A stretch of DNA of 64,000 nt from Trichococcus pasteurii (GTDB lineage Bacteria; Bacillota; Bacilli; Lactobacillales; Aerococcaceae). The notes beneath the pieces are model-generated. The model was not told the origin of the DNA. It searched no databases and was given only the letters and a program-made list of their open reading frames with translations. Position 1 is the first letter of the stretch. The number at the start of each line of letters is the position of its first letter. The position numbers and the translations under genes were made by a program. The stretch covers positions 292,045 through 356,044 of the forward strand of contig NZ_FONM01000001.1 of assembly GCF_900112935.1 (NCBI RefSeq), in the 5' to 3' direction. Positions 42,831 through 52,958 of this stretch are shown here, piece after piece.

Positions 42831-44264
42831 TCAGACAATATGATAGGTTCCGCGCAGGTCTTTTTCATAAGGCCCCATCTCAGCCAGATAATCCATCATC
42901 GCTTCGACTGCATGCTTTTCCAGATTCTTGTGTTCTTTTCCGAATTTCTTCGGAACGCCCTGATTCGTCACGTAGCTGACGGTATACTCTTTATCCGGGA
43001 TGACTTCTTCGCCGCCGATGAAGAGCTTCTGGACACGGGTGCCTTTCGGATTCTCAAGTTTCAGGTAAGCGTGCAAGCCCATCGCCCGTTTCAGGTAGCC
43101 GCCCATCTGATCAAATGGGTCCGCTGCATAGGTGCTCTCGAGGTTTTCTTCCAGCAGAGCGACTATTTCCGAACCTGTCAGGACAGCGGTGGAAATCGGC
43201 GGATCCATCGGGATGATCTGGTACAATTCCCTCAGCGTCACAGGGCCTTTCAGGATCGGAACCCCGTAGCGCCAGCCGTTGGAAAAGGCCAGATCCGTTT
43301 TCGTGTGGTACAGGATGGCATCCAAGAGAAAATTATCCATTGTTGTTTCAACGCTCCAGCCGCGGTGCAGCACTTTTTTGGTTTCGCCGACTTGGCGACC
43401 CAATTTTTCGCGGTAAGGGGCCAAGGCTTCTTCGACCAATACTTTCATTTCAGCGTCTTCCGGGATGTCCTGCGTAACCGGAATAAGTTGATGTTCGATG
43501 TTTTGGATTGCGCCGTCTTCAAGGGTCAGTTCGAGCGCGCCGAGGAAAGAGCCGTGCGAACCGGATTGGATGACTGCCGTTTCGCCGACCTGGACGATGT
43601 GTTCCTGACGGTTATGGGTGTGGCCGCTCAGGCAGATCGCCACTCCCTCGACTTCGCTCATCAGTTTCAGATCCTGCGGAAAACCGAGATGGGACAAAAC
43701 GATGATCAGGTCGACTGACTTTTCCTTCAGTTCCGCCACATAGCCGGGCAGCTCCGACCGGCCTGAAGTGAAGGAGAGGCCTTCGCTGAAATGGGGCGGC
43801 ATCGTTTTGTCGATGATGTTGGAGGCAATGCCGATCACGCCGATGGAAAGCTCACCGACGGACAGGATTTTGTAAGGTTCGAACGTCAAATCGCCGCTTT
43901 CCTTTTCATAGGCATTGATTGCAAGAATCGGGTAATCCAATTGCTTTCCGATTTGTTTCAGATTTTCCGGACCAAAACCGGTGTCCCAGTGGAACGTCAT
44001 GGCATCGAAGCCGACTTCGTTCAGCACCGGCAGCATATGCCAACCTTTCGTAGCGACCGCTTCATAAGTACCGTGGATCGTGTCGCCGTTATCGAAAACG
44101 AGTGTCGGATTTTTGCTGCGGAAATCTTTGATCAGGCTTTGGATGCGGGCATAGCCGCCTGCTTTGCGGAACGCCAAAGTTTCCTTTTCGTAGAACAGTT
44201 CGTTGTGCAGCTCCAAGTAGCTGTGGGTGTCGTTGATCTGAAGGATCGTCAATTTTTCTTGCAT
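42831..44264 (-). CDS. Bifunctional metallophosphatase/5'-nucleotidase, cytoplasmic
   Basis: 477 residues. The N-terminal metallophosphatase domain has QINDTHSYLE, FDNGDTIHGT, LSHLGFP and LSGHTHNRQE. The C-terminal 5'-nucleotidase domain has the substrate-stacking region VSYVTNQG. No signal peptide or anchor is present, unlike UshA, so it acts inside the cell on nucleotides or related phosphoesters. The start at 44264 has AAAGGTGG 6 nt upstream; the frame runs further to 44306 but without a site. Confidence 0.85.
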   Translation of the reverse strand: MQEKLTILQINDTHSYLELHNELFYEKETLAFRKAGGYARIQSLIKDFRSKNPTLVFDNGDTIHGTYEAVATKGWHMLPVLNEVGFDAMTFHWDTGFGPENLKQIGKQLDYPILAINAYEKESGDLTFEPYKILSVGELSIGVIGIASNIIDKTMPPHFSEGLSFTSGRSELPGYVAELKEKSVDLIIVLSHLGFPQDLKLMSEVEGVAICLSGHTHNRQEHIVQVGETAVIQSGSHGSFLGALELTLEDGAIQNIEHQLIPVTQDIPEDAEMKVLVEEALAPYREKLGRQVGETKKVLHRGWSVETTMDNFLLDAILYHTKTDLAFSNGWRYGVPILKGPVTLRELYQIIPMDPPISTAVLTGSEIVALLEENLESTYAADPFDQMGGYLKRAMGLHAYLKLENPKGTRVQKLFIGGEEVIPDKEYTVSYVTNQGVPKKFGKEHKNLEKHAVEAMMDYLAEMGPYEKDLRGTYHIV

Positions 44265-44485
44265 AGGGATCCACCTTTCCGGATGAAATGTGACAGTCGT
44301 GTTCATTATATTGCTGCTTCTATTCTAGCATTCTGTCCGCCAAATCCGGACCGATATGCTCTGCTTCCGGGTCTGTAATGGCTATCCAAAATCAGAAAAC
44401 TGAACTGAAAGCTGTAGGAACAGGCCGGAACTGTGTTAGAATTTGGATATATAGAAATGGATGGGACAGGGGAGGCGTTCGGGTT

Positions 44486-45409
44486 TTGGATGTTAGGGTT
44501 GTATTTGGTAGGATGATCATGCTGGTTTTGATCATGTTTGTGGGCTATCTCGCGACGGTCATGAAGGTTTTCGACAAGCACGCGAACGCCAATTTTGCGG
44601 CATTGATTACCTACGTCACGGTGCCGGCGCTCGTCATTGCTTCCGTTGAGGGCGCAGGAGAAGTGGGCACGAAATCGGACACACTCTTCGTCTTGCTGAC
44701 CGCGACGCTGATGTATCTTTTCACGGTCGGACTGGCCAAGTTCAGTCCCAAACTGTTCCGCGCGGACGAAGAAACGGAAGGGACCATCGCGTTCCTGACC
44801 ATCTTCACGAACAACGGCTTCATGGGATTGCCGGTCGTGCAAGCCATTTTCGGAACCGGCGCGCTGTTTTATGCGTCACTGTACGGCATTCCCAACAACC
44901 TGCTGATCTACTCTTTGGGCGTCTTCCTGATTGCGAAAGGCTCCAAAAAGTCGCGGGCGAACTGGAAAGCGATCCTGTTGAATCCGGGTAATATCGCTTC
45001 ATTGTTCGCGGTTTTCGTTTTCCTGTTCGACATCAAATTGCCGACGTTGGTGATGGATACAGCCACCAGTATCGGAAACATTACATCCCCGTTGGCGATG
45101 ATCATCATCGGCGCGTCTTTGGCGGACATCGATATCCTCGGCGCCTTCAAAGAATGGAAAATCTATCTGTTTGCGTTCTACCGCATGATCGTGATTCCGC
45201 TTTTCCTTTGGTGGGCTTTGAAGGGCATCCTGACGAACCCGACCATGCTGGGGATCCTCGTCATCATCGCGGCCATGCCCGGCCCTGCGATGGCTGTCGC
45301 ATTGTCGATGCAGTACGGAGGCAATACGGCCTTCTCAACACGCTATGTTTTCATTTCGACGCTGCTTTCGGTGTTCACAATCCCGTTTTTGGCTGCTCTG
45401 CTATTTTGA
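44486..45409 (+). CDS. AEC-family (auxin efflux carrier) transporter
   Basis: 307 residues from the TTG at 44486, which has GGGGAGG 10 nt upstream and gives the usual family length. About ten hydrophobic spans; family features include YVTVPALVIASVEG, FLTIFTNNGFMGLPV and PLAMIIIGASLADID. In lactic bacteria such carriers often exchange malate or other organic acids; the substrate here is not evident. The frame is open back to 44378, but that would add an atypical hydrophilic leader. Confidence 0.78.
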   Translation: MDVRVVFGRMIMLVLIMFVGYLATVMKVFDKHANANFAALITYVTVPALVIASVEGAGEVGTKSDTLFVLLTATLMYLFTVGLAKFSPKLFRADEETEGTIAFLTIFTNNGFMGLPVVQAIFGTGALFYASLYGIPNNLLIYSLGVFLIAKGSKKSRANWKAILLNPGNIASLFAVFVFLFDIKLPTLVMDTATSIGNITSPLAMIIIGASLADIDILGAFKEWKIYLFAFYRMIVIPLFLWWALKGILTNPTMLGILVIIAAMPGPAMAVALSMQYGGNTAFSTRYVFISTLLSVFTIPFLAALLF

Positions 45410-45423
45410 AAGGCATGCATGTT

Positions 45424-45468
45424 AAAAGAACGCCCACTCCGCGAACCGTGCGGAGTGGGCGTTCTTTT
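45424..45468. terminator. Bidirectional terminator
   Basis: Perfect stem AAAAGAACGCCCACTCCGC and its complement around a six-base loop, between the converging AEC and ECF genes. Confidence 0.95.
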
Positions 45469-45496
45469 CGGATTTCATCGCTTGCGCGCACATTCG

Positions 45497-45994
45497 TCAT
45501 TTCAATTTCTTCGTGATGTAAGGGTTCAACCAACGGTACAACAACGTGGACAAGAACGCTCCTACGAGACCTTGCGCGATGTTCAGCGGGAATGAAGCGA
45601 TCGCGGCACCGAAGCCGAAAAGGATCGTGTCCCCGATGGCGTATCCGATTGCCATCCAGATACCGGCGATCACTGTGGCAACCAACGGCTTCTTGTGATC
45701 CATTTTCTGGAACAACCAGCCGGCAAAGAATCCTTCCAAGCCTTTCACGACAAAGGTGATTGGCGCATAGAAGGCATAACCGGCGAACAGGTCGGCCAGC
45801 ATGCTGCCGAGTGAGCCGACGAAGAAGCCTGCGCTGCCGCCGAAGGACAGTCCGGCCAACAGGAGCACCATGTCTCCTAAGTTGACGTAGCCGTAAGGAA
45901 TCGGGATGCGGAACAATAGGGTCATGACGACAGTAAGCGCCATAAACAAGGCCAAAACAACCAATCTGTAAGTACTGCTTTTTTCAGTTTTCAT
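45497..45994 (-). CDS. ECF transporter S component, probably for vitamin B6
   Basis: 165 residues with about five to six spans. The S-component hallmarks YGYVNLGDMVLLLAGLSFGG and the GSLGSMLADLFAGY segment place it in the HmpT/ThiW/PdxU-like group. It needs the shared EcfAA'T module encoded elsewhere. It is divergent from pyridoxal kinase at 46165 across a 170-nt gap, which suggests a pyridoxine-type ligand; thiamine precursor transport is the main alternative. The start at 45994 has GGAGGCG 6 nt upstream. Confidence 0.78.
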   Translation of the reverse strand: MKTEKSSTYRLVVLALFMALTVVMTLLFRIPIPYGYVNLGDMVLLLAGLSFGGSAGFFVGSLGSMLADLFAGYAFYAPITFVVKGLEGFFAGWLFQKMDHKKPLVATVIAGIWMAIGYAIGDTILFGFGAAIASFPLNIAQGLVGAFLSTLLYRWLNPYITKKLK

Positions 45995-46164
45995 GCGACT
46001 CGCCTCCAAGCATTATTTTTAATTATAGCCTTTATGCCCAAGTTTGCACTCTTTTTCTCATCGTTTTCATAATTAGTTTCAAAATGATGGAAAAATGAGG
46101 AAATCCAATGAAAAGATGATAGAATGGGAATAATTGAGTTTCAAAAGTAAAGGGGTGCAAGCAT

Positions 46165-47028
46165 TTGAGTCAACCGAGAGTACTGATTATCCAAGATATT
46201 TCCGCCAGTTGCCGCATTTCGATGAACGTGGCGGTTCCTGTAGTGAGCTGCCTGGACAATTGGGTGAGCATCCTGCCGACAGCGCTGTTGTCCACCCATA
46301 CGGGGAAAGAATTTGAAGGCTATACCTTTTTGGATCTGACCCAGGAAATGGGCGGCATCCTGCAGCATTGGCAATCATTGGGCATCGAATTCGACGGCAT
46401 CCTGATCGGATATTTGGGTTCGCGCCAGCAGATTGATATCGTTCGGGGGATCATCCAGACTTTTGCAGCCGAGGATGCCCATATTGTTCTCGATCCGGCA
46501 ATGGGTGATCAAGGCGTGCTCTATCCGGGCTTCACGCTGGAATATGTGGATGAGATGGCGGCGCTCTGCAATGAAGCGACAGTGATTACGCCGAACGTGA
46601 CGGAAGCCTGCTTTTTGACGAAACGCCCTATGTTGAAGAAGCCATACAAGGAAGCTGAGGTTGCGGAATTGTTGGCTGATTTGCGGGTGCTGAATCCGAA
46701 AAGTGTCATCCTGACAGGGGTTGCCCTGGAAATGGAAACGATAGGAGCCGTCTGCGTCAGCCAAAACGAACCTGAAGCCCATTATGCCTTCGCGAAACAT
46801 TTTCCCGGCCATTATGACGGCGCGGGCGATCTGTTCACGAGCGTCATCGCGGGGTTGCTTTTCCAGGATCTGCCGCTGACCGTAGCCACCGAAACGGCCG
46901 TCCACTACAACAGCAGAGTGATCGAGCGCACGCTGAAAAGCGGCCGCGAACTGCACTATGGCGTCCAATTCGAGACGGATTTGCCGTATCTTATCGATCA
47001 GTTGCGCAAATACAAACCGGTTGAATAG
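46165..47028 (+). CDS. pdxY: Pyridoxal/pyridoxamine kinase (PdxY-like)
   Basis: 287 residues. A ribokinase-fold enzyme that phosphorylates pyridoxal to the cofactor form. Visible: QDISASCRISMNVAVPVVS substrate loop at the N-terminus, VLDPAMGDQG for nucleotide/Mg binding, TPNVTEACFLT, and the anion hole with catalytic Asp in HYDGAGDLFTSV. TTG start with AAAGGGGTG 7 nt upstream. Paired head-to-head with the ECF S component; panE follows 41 nt downstream in the same direction. Confidence 0.88.
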   Translation: MSQPRVLIIQDISASCRISMNVAVPVVSCLDNWVSILPTALLSTHTGKEFEGYTFLDLTQEMGGILQHWQSLGIEFDGILIGYLGSRQQIDIVRGIIQTFAAEDAHIVLDPAMGDQGVLYPGFTLEYVDEMAALCNEATVITPNVTEACFLTKRPMLKKPYKEAEVAELLADLRVLNPKSVILTGVALEMETIGAVCVSQNEPEAHYAFAKHFPGHYDGAGDLFTSVIAGLLFQDLPLTVATETAVHYNSRVIERTLKSGRELHYGVQFETDLPYLIDQLRKYKPVE

Positions 47029-47069
47029 ATGAAATTATACAAGAATCTTTCGGAAAGAGGCGTGATTAA

Positions 47070-47987
47070 ATGAAAATAGAAACTGTCGCGATCGTCGGAT
47101 TGGGTGCCCTGGGGATTCTCTACGGTCACCATTTCACGAAAGCCATCGGAAAGGATCGCGTGCGCATCGTCGTCAACAAAGAGCGGATGGCGCGCTATCA
47201 GGAACAAGGCATTTCCTTCAACGGAGAGCCATGCGATTTCCAATACGTCGACGAAACGGAAGCCAGTCTGGAACCTGCAGACCTTGTCATTTTGGCCGTA
47301 AAAGGAACCCAATTGGACGAAGCAATCGAAACCGCCCGCCATCAGGTCGGTCCGGATACGACCATCATTTCGGTCCTGAACGGGATCTCCAGCGAAGAAG
47401 TCATCGGGGCGGCTTTCGGCGGCGAGAAGGTCGTCCACTGCGTAGCCCAAGGGATGGACGCGTTGCGCATCGGCAATGATGTGAAGTCTGTCCACATCGG
47501 TGAATTGCGGATCGGTATCGACGCTCCGGAAAAACAGGATCGTTTGGATGCGGTGACAGCTTTCTTCGAAGAAACGGCCTTGCCGCATGTAGTCGAAGCG
47601 GATATCCTGCACCGCATATGGGCGAAATTCATGCTGAATGTCGGCGTGAACCAAGTGCTGATGGTGAAGGAAGGCACATTCCGCGACATCCACAAAGAGG
47701 GACCAAACCGCGAGCTGATGATCGCCGCCATGCGCGAAGTCTTGCCGATCGCCCAGAAGGAAGGCGTCAACCTGACGGAAACCGACCTGGAGAATGATTT
47801 GGCGATCATCGACAGACTGACGCCGCGGGGGATGCCGTCGATGCGCCAGGATGGGATCGCAAAACGTCCTTCCGAGGTCGAACTCTTTTCAGGCACCATA
47901 CTGAAAAAAGCGAAAAAATACGGATTGCCTGCGCCAACGAACCAGTACCTCTATGACCAGGTCCAAGCCATCGAAGCAACTTACTGA
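47070..47987 (+). CDS. panE: 2-dehydropantoate 2-reductase
   Basis: 305 residues. NADPH-dependent reduction of ketopantoate to pantoate in coenzyme A synthesis. The N-terminal dinucleotide site is GLGALGILYG; the catalytic lysine and the family pattern are in RIWAKFMLNVGVNQVL, with a C-terminal PSMRQDGIAKRPSEVELFSG substrate block. Likely co-transcribed with pdxY, joining two vitamin-related functions. GAAAGAGGCG precedes the ATG. Confidence 0.88.
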   Translation: MKIETVAIVGLGALGILYGHHFTKAIGKDRVRIVVNKERMARYQEQGISFNGEPCDFQYVDETEASLEPADLVILAVKGTQLDEAIETARHQVGPDTTIISVLNGISSEEVIGAAFGGEKVVHCVAQGMDALRIGNDVKSVHIGELRIGIDAPEKQDRLDAVTAFFEETALPHVVEADILHRIWAKFMLNVGVNQVLMVKEGTFRDIHKEGPNRELMIAAMREVLPIAQKEGVNLTETDLENDLAIIDRLTPRGMPSMRQDGIAKRPSEVELFSGTILKKAKKYGLPAPTNQYLYDQVQAIEATY

Positions 47988-48023
47988 GAGAACGGATTAC
48001 CAGCCTTCGCGGGCGAAGGCATC

Positions 48024-48046
48024 AAGCCCTCGCTAGCGGGGGCTTT
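48024..48046 (+). terminator. Short terminator after panE
   Basis: Stem AAGCCCTCGC / GCGGGGGCTT with a two-base loop (TA) and a short T run. Confidence 0.6.
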
Positions 48047-48145
48047 TGCATTGGTGCCATCCGACACCGGCAGCATTTTTTTGTTATAATGGAAACAATC
48101 ATTCGAGATTCGTCAAAAAGCACGAGTAAAAGGAGCAAAAAAATC

Positions 48146-49954
48146 ATGACACAAGAACAACTGAAAACCCGCGCGGAGATTCCGGAGGCATTGACTTGGG
48201 ACGTGACCGCCCTCTATAAAACAAGAGCAGACTTCGAGGCAGCATTGACTGGTCTCAAGGCAGCAACAGCAACCTTCACTGCGACCTACGAAGGCAAACT
48301 CACGGATGTCGAAACGATCCTTGCCGCGATGAAGGAATATGAAAAGCTCATCGAAACCGCCACATTGGCAGATCACTATGCGATGATGCCGGAAGCGACC
48401 GACCTGACCGATCCTGACAACGTCGAACTGTCCCGCCAAACAGCCAATGCGATGGCGGACATCAGCGCCCAGCTGACCTTTTTTGAATCGGAACTGATCG
48501 GCTGCAACACCGCTGTCCTCGATCAGGTCGTTTCGGAAGAAGCGCGTTTCGCTTCCTATATCCGCCACATCAAGAAAAACAAAAAGATCCAGTTGGCGCC
48601 TGAAGTCGAAAAGGCCTTGGCTCAGCTGGCTCCGACGTTGGATGCGCCGAGTGCCATCTATGAACAGGCCCGCCTTGGCGATATGGACTTCGGCACCTTC
48701 TCGGTCGATGGGAAGGAATATCCGCTGAGCTTCGTGCTTTACGAAGATTACTACATGTACCATGACGACACGGCTGTCCGTCGCGCGGCTTTCGATAAGT
48801 TCTCGGCTGTCCTCAGCGATTACGAGAACGTGGTCGCAACGGCCTACTACACCCAGCTGCAGAAGGAAAAGACGCTGGCGACAATGCGCGGTTTTGATTC
48901 CGTGATCGACTATCTGCTCTATGGGCAGGAAGTGACGCGCGATCTTTATAACCGCCAAATCGACACGATCATGAGCGATCTAGCCCCGGTGATGCAGAAA
49001 TACATCACCCACCTGAAGGAAATCCGCGGACTGGACAAGATGACTTATGCCGACTTGAAGATCGCGCTGGATCCGGAATATTCGCCGGAAGTATCGATCG
49101 AGGAATCGCAGACGATGGTCGAGGATGCCATAGCGGTTTTGGGCCAGGATTATACCGACCGGATCATGAAGGCCTATCCAGAGCGTTGGATCGATTTTGC
49201 CCAGAACATCGGCAAATCGACCGGCGGATTCTGCACGAGCCCGTACGGCACGCACCCTTACATCCTGATGTCATGGGCGAACCAACTTTCCGATGTGTAT
49301 ACGCTGATCCATGAATTGGGACATGCCGGGCAGATGATCCTTTCGAACGAAAACAACAGCATCCTCGGAGCGGAGCCATCGTTGTATCTGATCGAAGGAC
49401 CATCCACCTTCAATGAACTGCTGTTGACGGAATCATTGGCGCGCAAGAGCACGGATGCGCGCATGCAGCGCTTCGCTTTGACGAAGATGCTATCCGACAC
49501 TTATTTCCACAATTTCGTCACGCACCTGCTTGAGGCGGCCTATCAAAGGGAAGTCTACAACTTGATTGACGCGGGCAAGAGCTTCGATGCCGGCAAATTG
49601 AGCGAAATCAAACGGAGCGTGCTGGAGCGATTCTGGGGTGATGCTGTGGAAATCAACGCCGGAGCGGAGCTGACATGGATGCGCCAGATCCATTACTACA
49701 TGGGGCTGTATTCCTACACCTATTCGGCCGGATTGACGATTGCGACTCAGGCTTTCCTGCGCGTCAAAGCAGAAGGGGAATCGGCTGTCGAAAAATGGTT
49801 GGCATTCCTTGCGCTCGGAGACCAATTGGAAGCTGCCGAAGCTGCAGCTTTGGCAGGCGTGGACATCAAAACGGATCAGGCGCTGCACGATACGATCCAC
49901 TATTTGGACGAAGCAGTCGATCAAATCATCACACTAAGCAAAGAGCTTGCTTAA
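48146..49954 (+). CDS. pepF: Oligoendopeptidase F (M3B metallopeptidase)
   Basis: 602 residues, cytoplasmic; it trims short peptides. Zinc motif HELGH in TLIHELGHAGQM with the downstream Glu ligand about 28 residues on (NSILGAEPS region). The N-terminal RAEIPEALTWDVTALYKT block is the usual PepF start. The ATG at 48146 has AAAGGAG 10 nt upstream; the frame extends to 48089 without a site. The ywbE-like gene follows after 13 nt. Confidence 0.92.
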   Translation: MTQEQLKTRAEIPEALTWDVTALYKTRADFEAALTGLKAATATFTATYEGKLTDVETILAAMKEYEKLIETATLADHYAMMPEATDLTDPDNVELSRQTANAMADISAQLTFFESELIGCNTAVLDQVVSEEARFASYIRHIKKNKKIQLAPEVEKALAQLAPTLDAPSAIYEQARLGDMDFGTFSVDGKEYPLSFVLYEDYYMYHDDTAVRRAAFDKFSAVLSDYENVVATAYYTQLQKEKTLATMRGFDSVIDYLLYGQEVTRDLYNRQIDTIMSDLAPVMQKYITHLKEIRGLDKMTYADLKIALDPEYSPEVSIEESQTMVEDAIAVLGQDYTDRIMKAYPERWIDFAQNIGKSTGGFCTSPYGTHPYILMSWANQLSDVYTLIHELGHAGQMILSNENNSILGAEPSLYLIEGPSTFNELLLTESLARKSTDARMQRFALTKMLSDTYFHNFVTHLLEAAYQREVYNLIDAGKSFDAGKLSEIKRSVLERFWGDAVEINAGAELTWMRQIHYYMGLYSYTYSAGLTIATQAFLRVKAEGESAVEKWLAFLALGDQLEAAEAAALAGVDIKTDQALHDTIHYLDEAVDQIITLSKELA

Positions 49955-49967
49955 GAAAGAGGAAACT

Positions 49968-50171
49968 ATGGACGGAAAACTCAGAAAAAACATCAAAATT
50001 GGCGCTTTGGTCGATATCGTCTTGAAGAAAGACCAACGCACAGGGAAACTGACAAGAGGGCATGTGAAACGGCTTTTGACGAATAGCCCCAACCATCCGC
50101 ACGGCATCAAAGTCATGTTGGTTGAAGGCGACCAAGTCGGGCGCGTGCAACAAATTGTGGATGAGTCATAA
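49968..50171 (+). CDS. YwbE-family small basic protein
   Basis: 67 residues. The conserved pattern GALVDIVLKKDQRTGKLT, GHVKRLLTNSPNHPHGIKV and GRVQQIV is typical of YwbE, a predicted small RNA- or nucleotide-binding beta-barrel-like protein of unknown role. AGAGGAA lies 4 nt before the ATG. It closes the pepF unit. Confidence 0.85.
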   Translation: MDGKLRKNIKIGALVDIVLKKDQRTGKLTRGHVKRLLTNSPNHPHGIKVMLVEGDQVGRVQQIVDES

Positions 50172-50259
50172 AAAGGGAGCGAAAATGAGAAAAAACTCGA
50201 CTGACCGCTACTTTTCTCAGAAAAAGGAATCATATGAAAATCCGATGATAGTTTTTTTG

Positions 50260-50288
50260 TTGACAGTTCTTTTCAAATCTTATATTAT
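50260..50288 (+). promoter_or_regulatory. Promoter of the arginine T-box operon
   Basis: TTGACA (50260-50265), 17-bp spacer, TATTAT (50283-50288): a near-consensus sigma-A promoter 30 nt before the T-box stem I. Confidence 0.75.
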
Positions 50289-50317
50289 GATTTCATACCA
50301 CAACTGAATAAAACAAA

Positions 50318-50567
50318 GTCAGTGATGAAGAGAGTAGATTTGAATATTTTCTCCAGCGAGCCGGGACAGAGTGGAAGCCCAGCAGTGAAATATCAGATTG
50401 AAGCGCACTTCGGATGACGAAAAGGTGAATTTTCAGTAGCCTTTTACGCACTTTATGCGTTAATATAATCGAGGTGGATTTGTTGTTTCGCAGCAGATCA
50501 ACTAGAGTGGTACCGCGGAATCAAACATTGACCCGTCTCTTGTAGCAATACAAGGGGCGGTTTTTTA
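50318..50567 (+). promoter_or_regulatory. T-box leader with arginine (CGC) specifier
   Basis: Stem I closes between GTCA (50318) and TGAC near 50415, with GAAGAGAGTAG in its 5' side. The specifier loop GAAGCGCA (50400-50407), aligned to glyQ-type loops, puts codon CGC (Arg) at 50404-50406. The T-box antiterminator AGAGTGGTACCGCGG is at about 50505-50519. The terminator GACCCGTCTCTTGTA / TACAAGGGGCGG-T6 ends near 50567. Uncharged tRNA-Arg should allow read-through into the amino-acid ABC operon. Confidence 0.88.
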
Positions 50568-50623
50568 GTACCCGGATAACGGGTGTTGTATCAATAATTA
50601 TTTAAAAAGGGGATTATACACAA

Positions 50624-51274
50624 ATGGATTTATCATTTCTAGAGACCTATCTGCCGGTCTACTATCAAGGTGCAGGCTATACGATCGGCCTTTCGATCAG
50701 CGCAATCGTACTGGGCGTCATATTGGGGACGGGATTGGCATTGATGAGGATGTCGCCGAACAAAATCCTCAGCTGGATTGCCTATGGCTACATCCAAATC
50801 GTGCGCGGCACACCGCTGATGGTGCAATTATTCATCATTTATTACGGCCTTTACGTCATCAACATCGAGTTGCCTGACTTCCTTTCTGGAGTCATCGCCG
50901 TATCCTTGAACTCAGCAGCCTACATTGCCGAAATCATCCGTTCCGGTATCCAAGCTGTGGACAAAGGCCAGATGGAAGCTGCCCGCTCGATTGGGATGAG
51001 CAAAGCGATGGCCATGCAAAAAATCATCTATCCGCAGGCAATCAAGAATATTTTGCCTGCTTTGGGTAATGAGTTCGTCACCCTGATCAAGGAAACATCG
51101 ATCGTTTCCGTTTTGGGCTTGCGCGACCTGATGTTCGCCGCCAATACGGTCCGCGGTGCGACTTTCCTGCCGTTCGCGCCACTGGTGGTCGCTGCCGTGA
51201 TGTATTTCATCATGACTTCGATCGTCTCCAAATTAGTGGACATTCTAGAAAAGAGGTTGAAACAAAGTGATTAA
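50624..51274 (+). CDS. Arginine-type amino-acid ABC transporter permease
   Basis: 216 residues, about five spans, with the docking loop [23 protein letters not shown]. HisM/GlnP family. It is the first gene behind the CGC T-box, and the single permease presumably acts as a homodimer. The substrate is inferred as arginine from the specifier codon. It overlaps the ATPase gene by 8 nt. Confidence 0.87.
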   Translation: MDLSFLETYLPVYYQGAGYTIGLSISAIVLGVILGTGLALMRMSPNKILSWIAYGYIQIVRGTPLMVQLFIIYYGLYVINIELPDFLSGVIAVSLNSAAYIAEIIRSGIQAVDKGQMEAARSIGMSKAMAMQKIIYPQAIKNILPALGNEFVTLIKETSIVSVLGLRDLMFAANTVRGATFLPFAPLVVAAVMYFIMTSIVSKLVDILEKRLKQSD

Positions 51275-51989
51275 GACAGAAAAACTGACGAAGTCCTACG
51301 GCGACAAACAGGTCCTGAAAGGCATCGATGAACAAATCAACTCTGGAGAAGTGGTCGTTATCATCGGACCATCCGGATCGGGTAAAAGCACGTTTCTGCG
51401 TTGTATGAATTTGCTGGAGGAACCGACTTCCGGCAAAGTGATCTTCGAAGGCCAGGAAATCAACAAAAAGGGTGTGAACATCGATTCCATCCGCACGAAA
51501 ATGGGCATGGTATTCCAAAGCTTCAATCTTTTCCCGCATCTGACGGTATTGGACAACATCATGATCGGACCGCAACAGGTCAAGAAAGTACCAAAGGACA
51601 AAGCCGAAGCGATTGCCAGAAAATTGTTGGCGCGCATGGGCATGTCCGAAAAGGCCGATGTTTATCCGCAATCATTATCGGGTGGACAGAAACAACGGAT
51701 CGCAATCGCACGGGCCTTGGCGATGGAGCCGGACATGATGCTCTTCGACGAACCGACATCCGCGCTCGATCCGGAAATGGTCGGCGAAGTGCTGCAGGTA
51801 ATGAAAGACCTTGCTTTGGAAGGCATGACGATGGTAGTCGTGACGCACGAAATGGGATTCGCGAAAGAAGTCGGCGACCGCATCCTGTTCATGGATGAAG
51901 GCCAAGTGATGGAGCAAGGCACACCGGATGAGATTTTTAATCATCCAAAAAATGAGCGGACAAAGGATTTCTTATCGAAAGTCCTATAA
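51267..51989 (+). CDS. Arginine-type amino-acid ABC transporter ATPase
   Basis: 240 residues, GTG start with AAGAGG 8 nt upstream. Walker [10 protein letters not shown], signature LSGGQKQR, Walker [12 protein letters not shown]-loop VTHEM. Same class as the ATPase at 9829 and clearly paralogous to it. Energises the T-box-controlled transporter. Confidence 0.88.
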   Translation: MIKTEKLTKSYGDKQVLKGIDEQINSGEVVVIIGPSGSGKSTFLRCMNLLEEPTSGKVIFEGQEINKKGVNIDSIRTKMGMVFQSFNLFPHLTVLDNIMIGPQQVKKVPKDKAEAIARKLLARMGMSEKADVYPQSLSGGQKQRIAIARALAMEPDMMLFDEPTSALDPEMVGEVLQVMKDLALEGMTMVVVTHEMGFAKEVGDRILFMDEGQVMEQGTPDEIFNHPKNERTKDFLSKVL

Positions 51990-52017
51990 AAACAAAAACA
52001 TATTTGGAGGGGTTAGG

Positions 52018-52869
52018 ATGAAAAAAGGATTATTGAAATTAGCTTTGGGTGCAATGAGCATTCTTGCTTTGGCGGCATGCGGCAATACAAGCGAAACAGC
52101 GGACAGCTCCGCAACGGATTCAGCAGCAACAACAACGACAGATAAATTGCAGGAAATCAAGGACAGCGGCAAATTGGTGATGGGTACATCTGCGGATTAT
52201 CCTCCATACGAGTGGCATCTTGTGAAAGACGGTAAAGATACAGTAGTCGGCTTTGATATCGATATCGCACAAGCAATCGCTGATGAATTGGGCGTTGAGT
52301 TGGAAGTCAAAGACATGGACTTCGACGGTCTGATCCCGGCCCTGACGACAGGCAAGATCGACATGATCATCGCCGGCATGAACCCTACTGAAGAAAGAAA
52401 ACAAAGCGTCGACTTCACTGACATCTACTACACACAAAAAGACGTATTGGTGATCAGATCAGCAGACGCTGCAACCATCACATCTGAAGATGCATTGAAG
52501 ACTGCTGCATTGGCAACACAAAAAGCGACAATCCAAGAAGATTACCTGCTGGAAAACTTCCCGGATGCTGAAATCCAATCCGTACCGAAATGGAACACAG
52601 CCATCATGTCTTTGACAACCGGAAAAGTGGACGCTGTCTTGATGGTTGAAACGGTTGCGAAACAATTCGTTTCCCAAAATCCTGATTTGATGATCGCCGA
52701 ATTCGACGTAAACAGCGAATTGAACCAATCTGCAATCGCAGTCGCTAAAAATGGCGGAGATTTCCTTGAAACAGTCAACGGCATTTTGACTGAAATGCAG
52801 GAAAGCGGAAAAATCGAAGAATTGATCCAAGTCAATACACAATTGATGGAAGACAACACAGCAGAATAA
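52018..52869 (+). CDS. Arginine-type substrate-binding lipoprotein (first copy)
   Basis: 283 residues. Signal peptide with lipobox LAAC; a Thr/Ser-rich linker; then a type 3 binding domain with TSADYPPYEWH, GFDIDIAQAIADELG and AGMNPTEERKQSVDF. The ligand is probably arginine (T-box specifier). The start at 52018 has GGAGGGG upstream. A terminator follows, separating it from the second copy. Confidence 0.87.
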   Translation: MKKGLLKLALGAMSILALAACGNTSETADSSATDSAATTTTDKLQEIKDSGKLVMGTSADYPPYEWHLVKDGKDTVVGFDIDIAQAIADELGVELEVKDMDFDGLIPALTTGKIDMIIAGMNPTEERKQSVDFTDIYYTQKDVLVIRSADAATITSEDALKTAALATQKATIQEDYLLENFPDAEIQSVPKWNTAIMSLTTGKVDAVLMVETVAKQFVSQNPDLMIAEFDVNSELNQSAIAVAKNGGDFLETVNGILTEMQESGKIEELIQVNTQLMEDNTAE

Positions 52870-52893
52870 AAACGCAACAAACCAATAAAAGTG

Positions 52894-52926
52894 CAAGGAT
52901 GCTCTGAAAAGGGCATCCTTTTTTTA
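52894..52926 (+). terminator. Terminator between the two binding-protein genes
   Basis: Stem AAGGATGC / GCATCCTT with T run; limits transcription into the second copy. Confidence 0.8.
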
Positions 52927-52958
52927 AAGGCAATTGAAGGAATCTGGAGGAATCACGA

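Noticed and set aside
50185..50307. Short frame after the ywbE-like gene (MRKNSTDRYF...)
   Set aside because: It runs through the promoter of the T-box operon and has no conserved feature.
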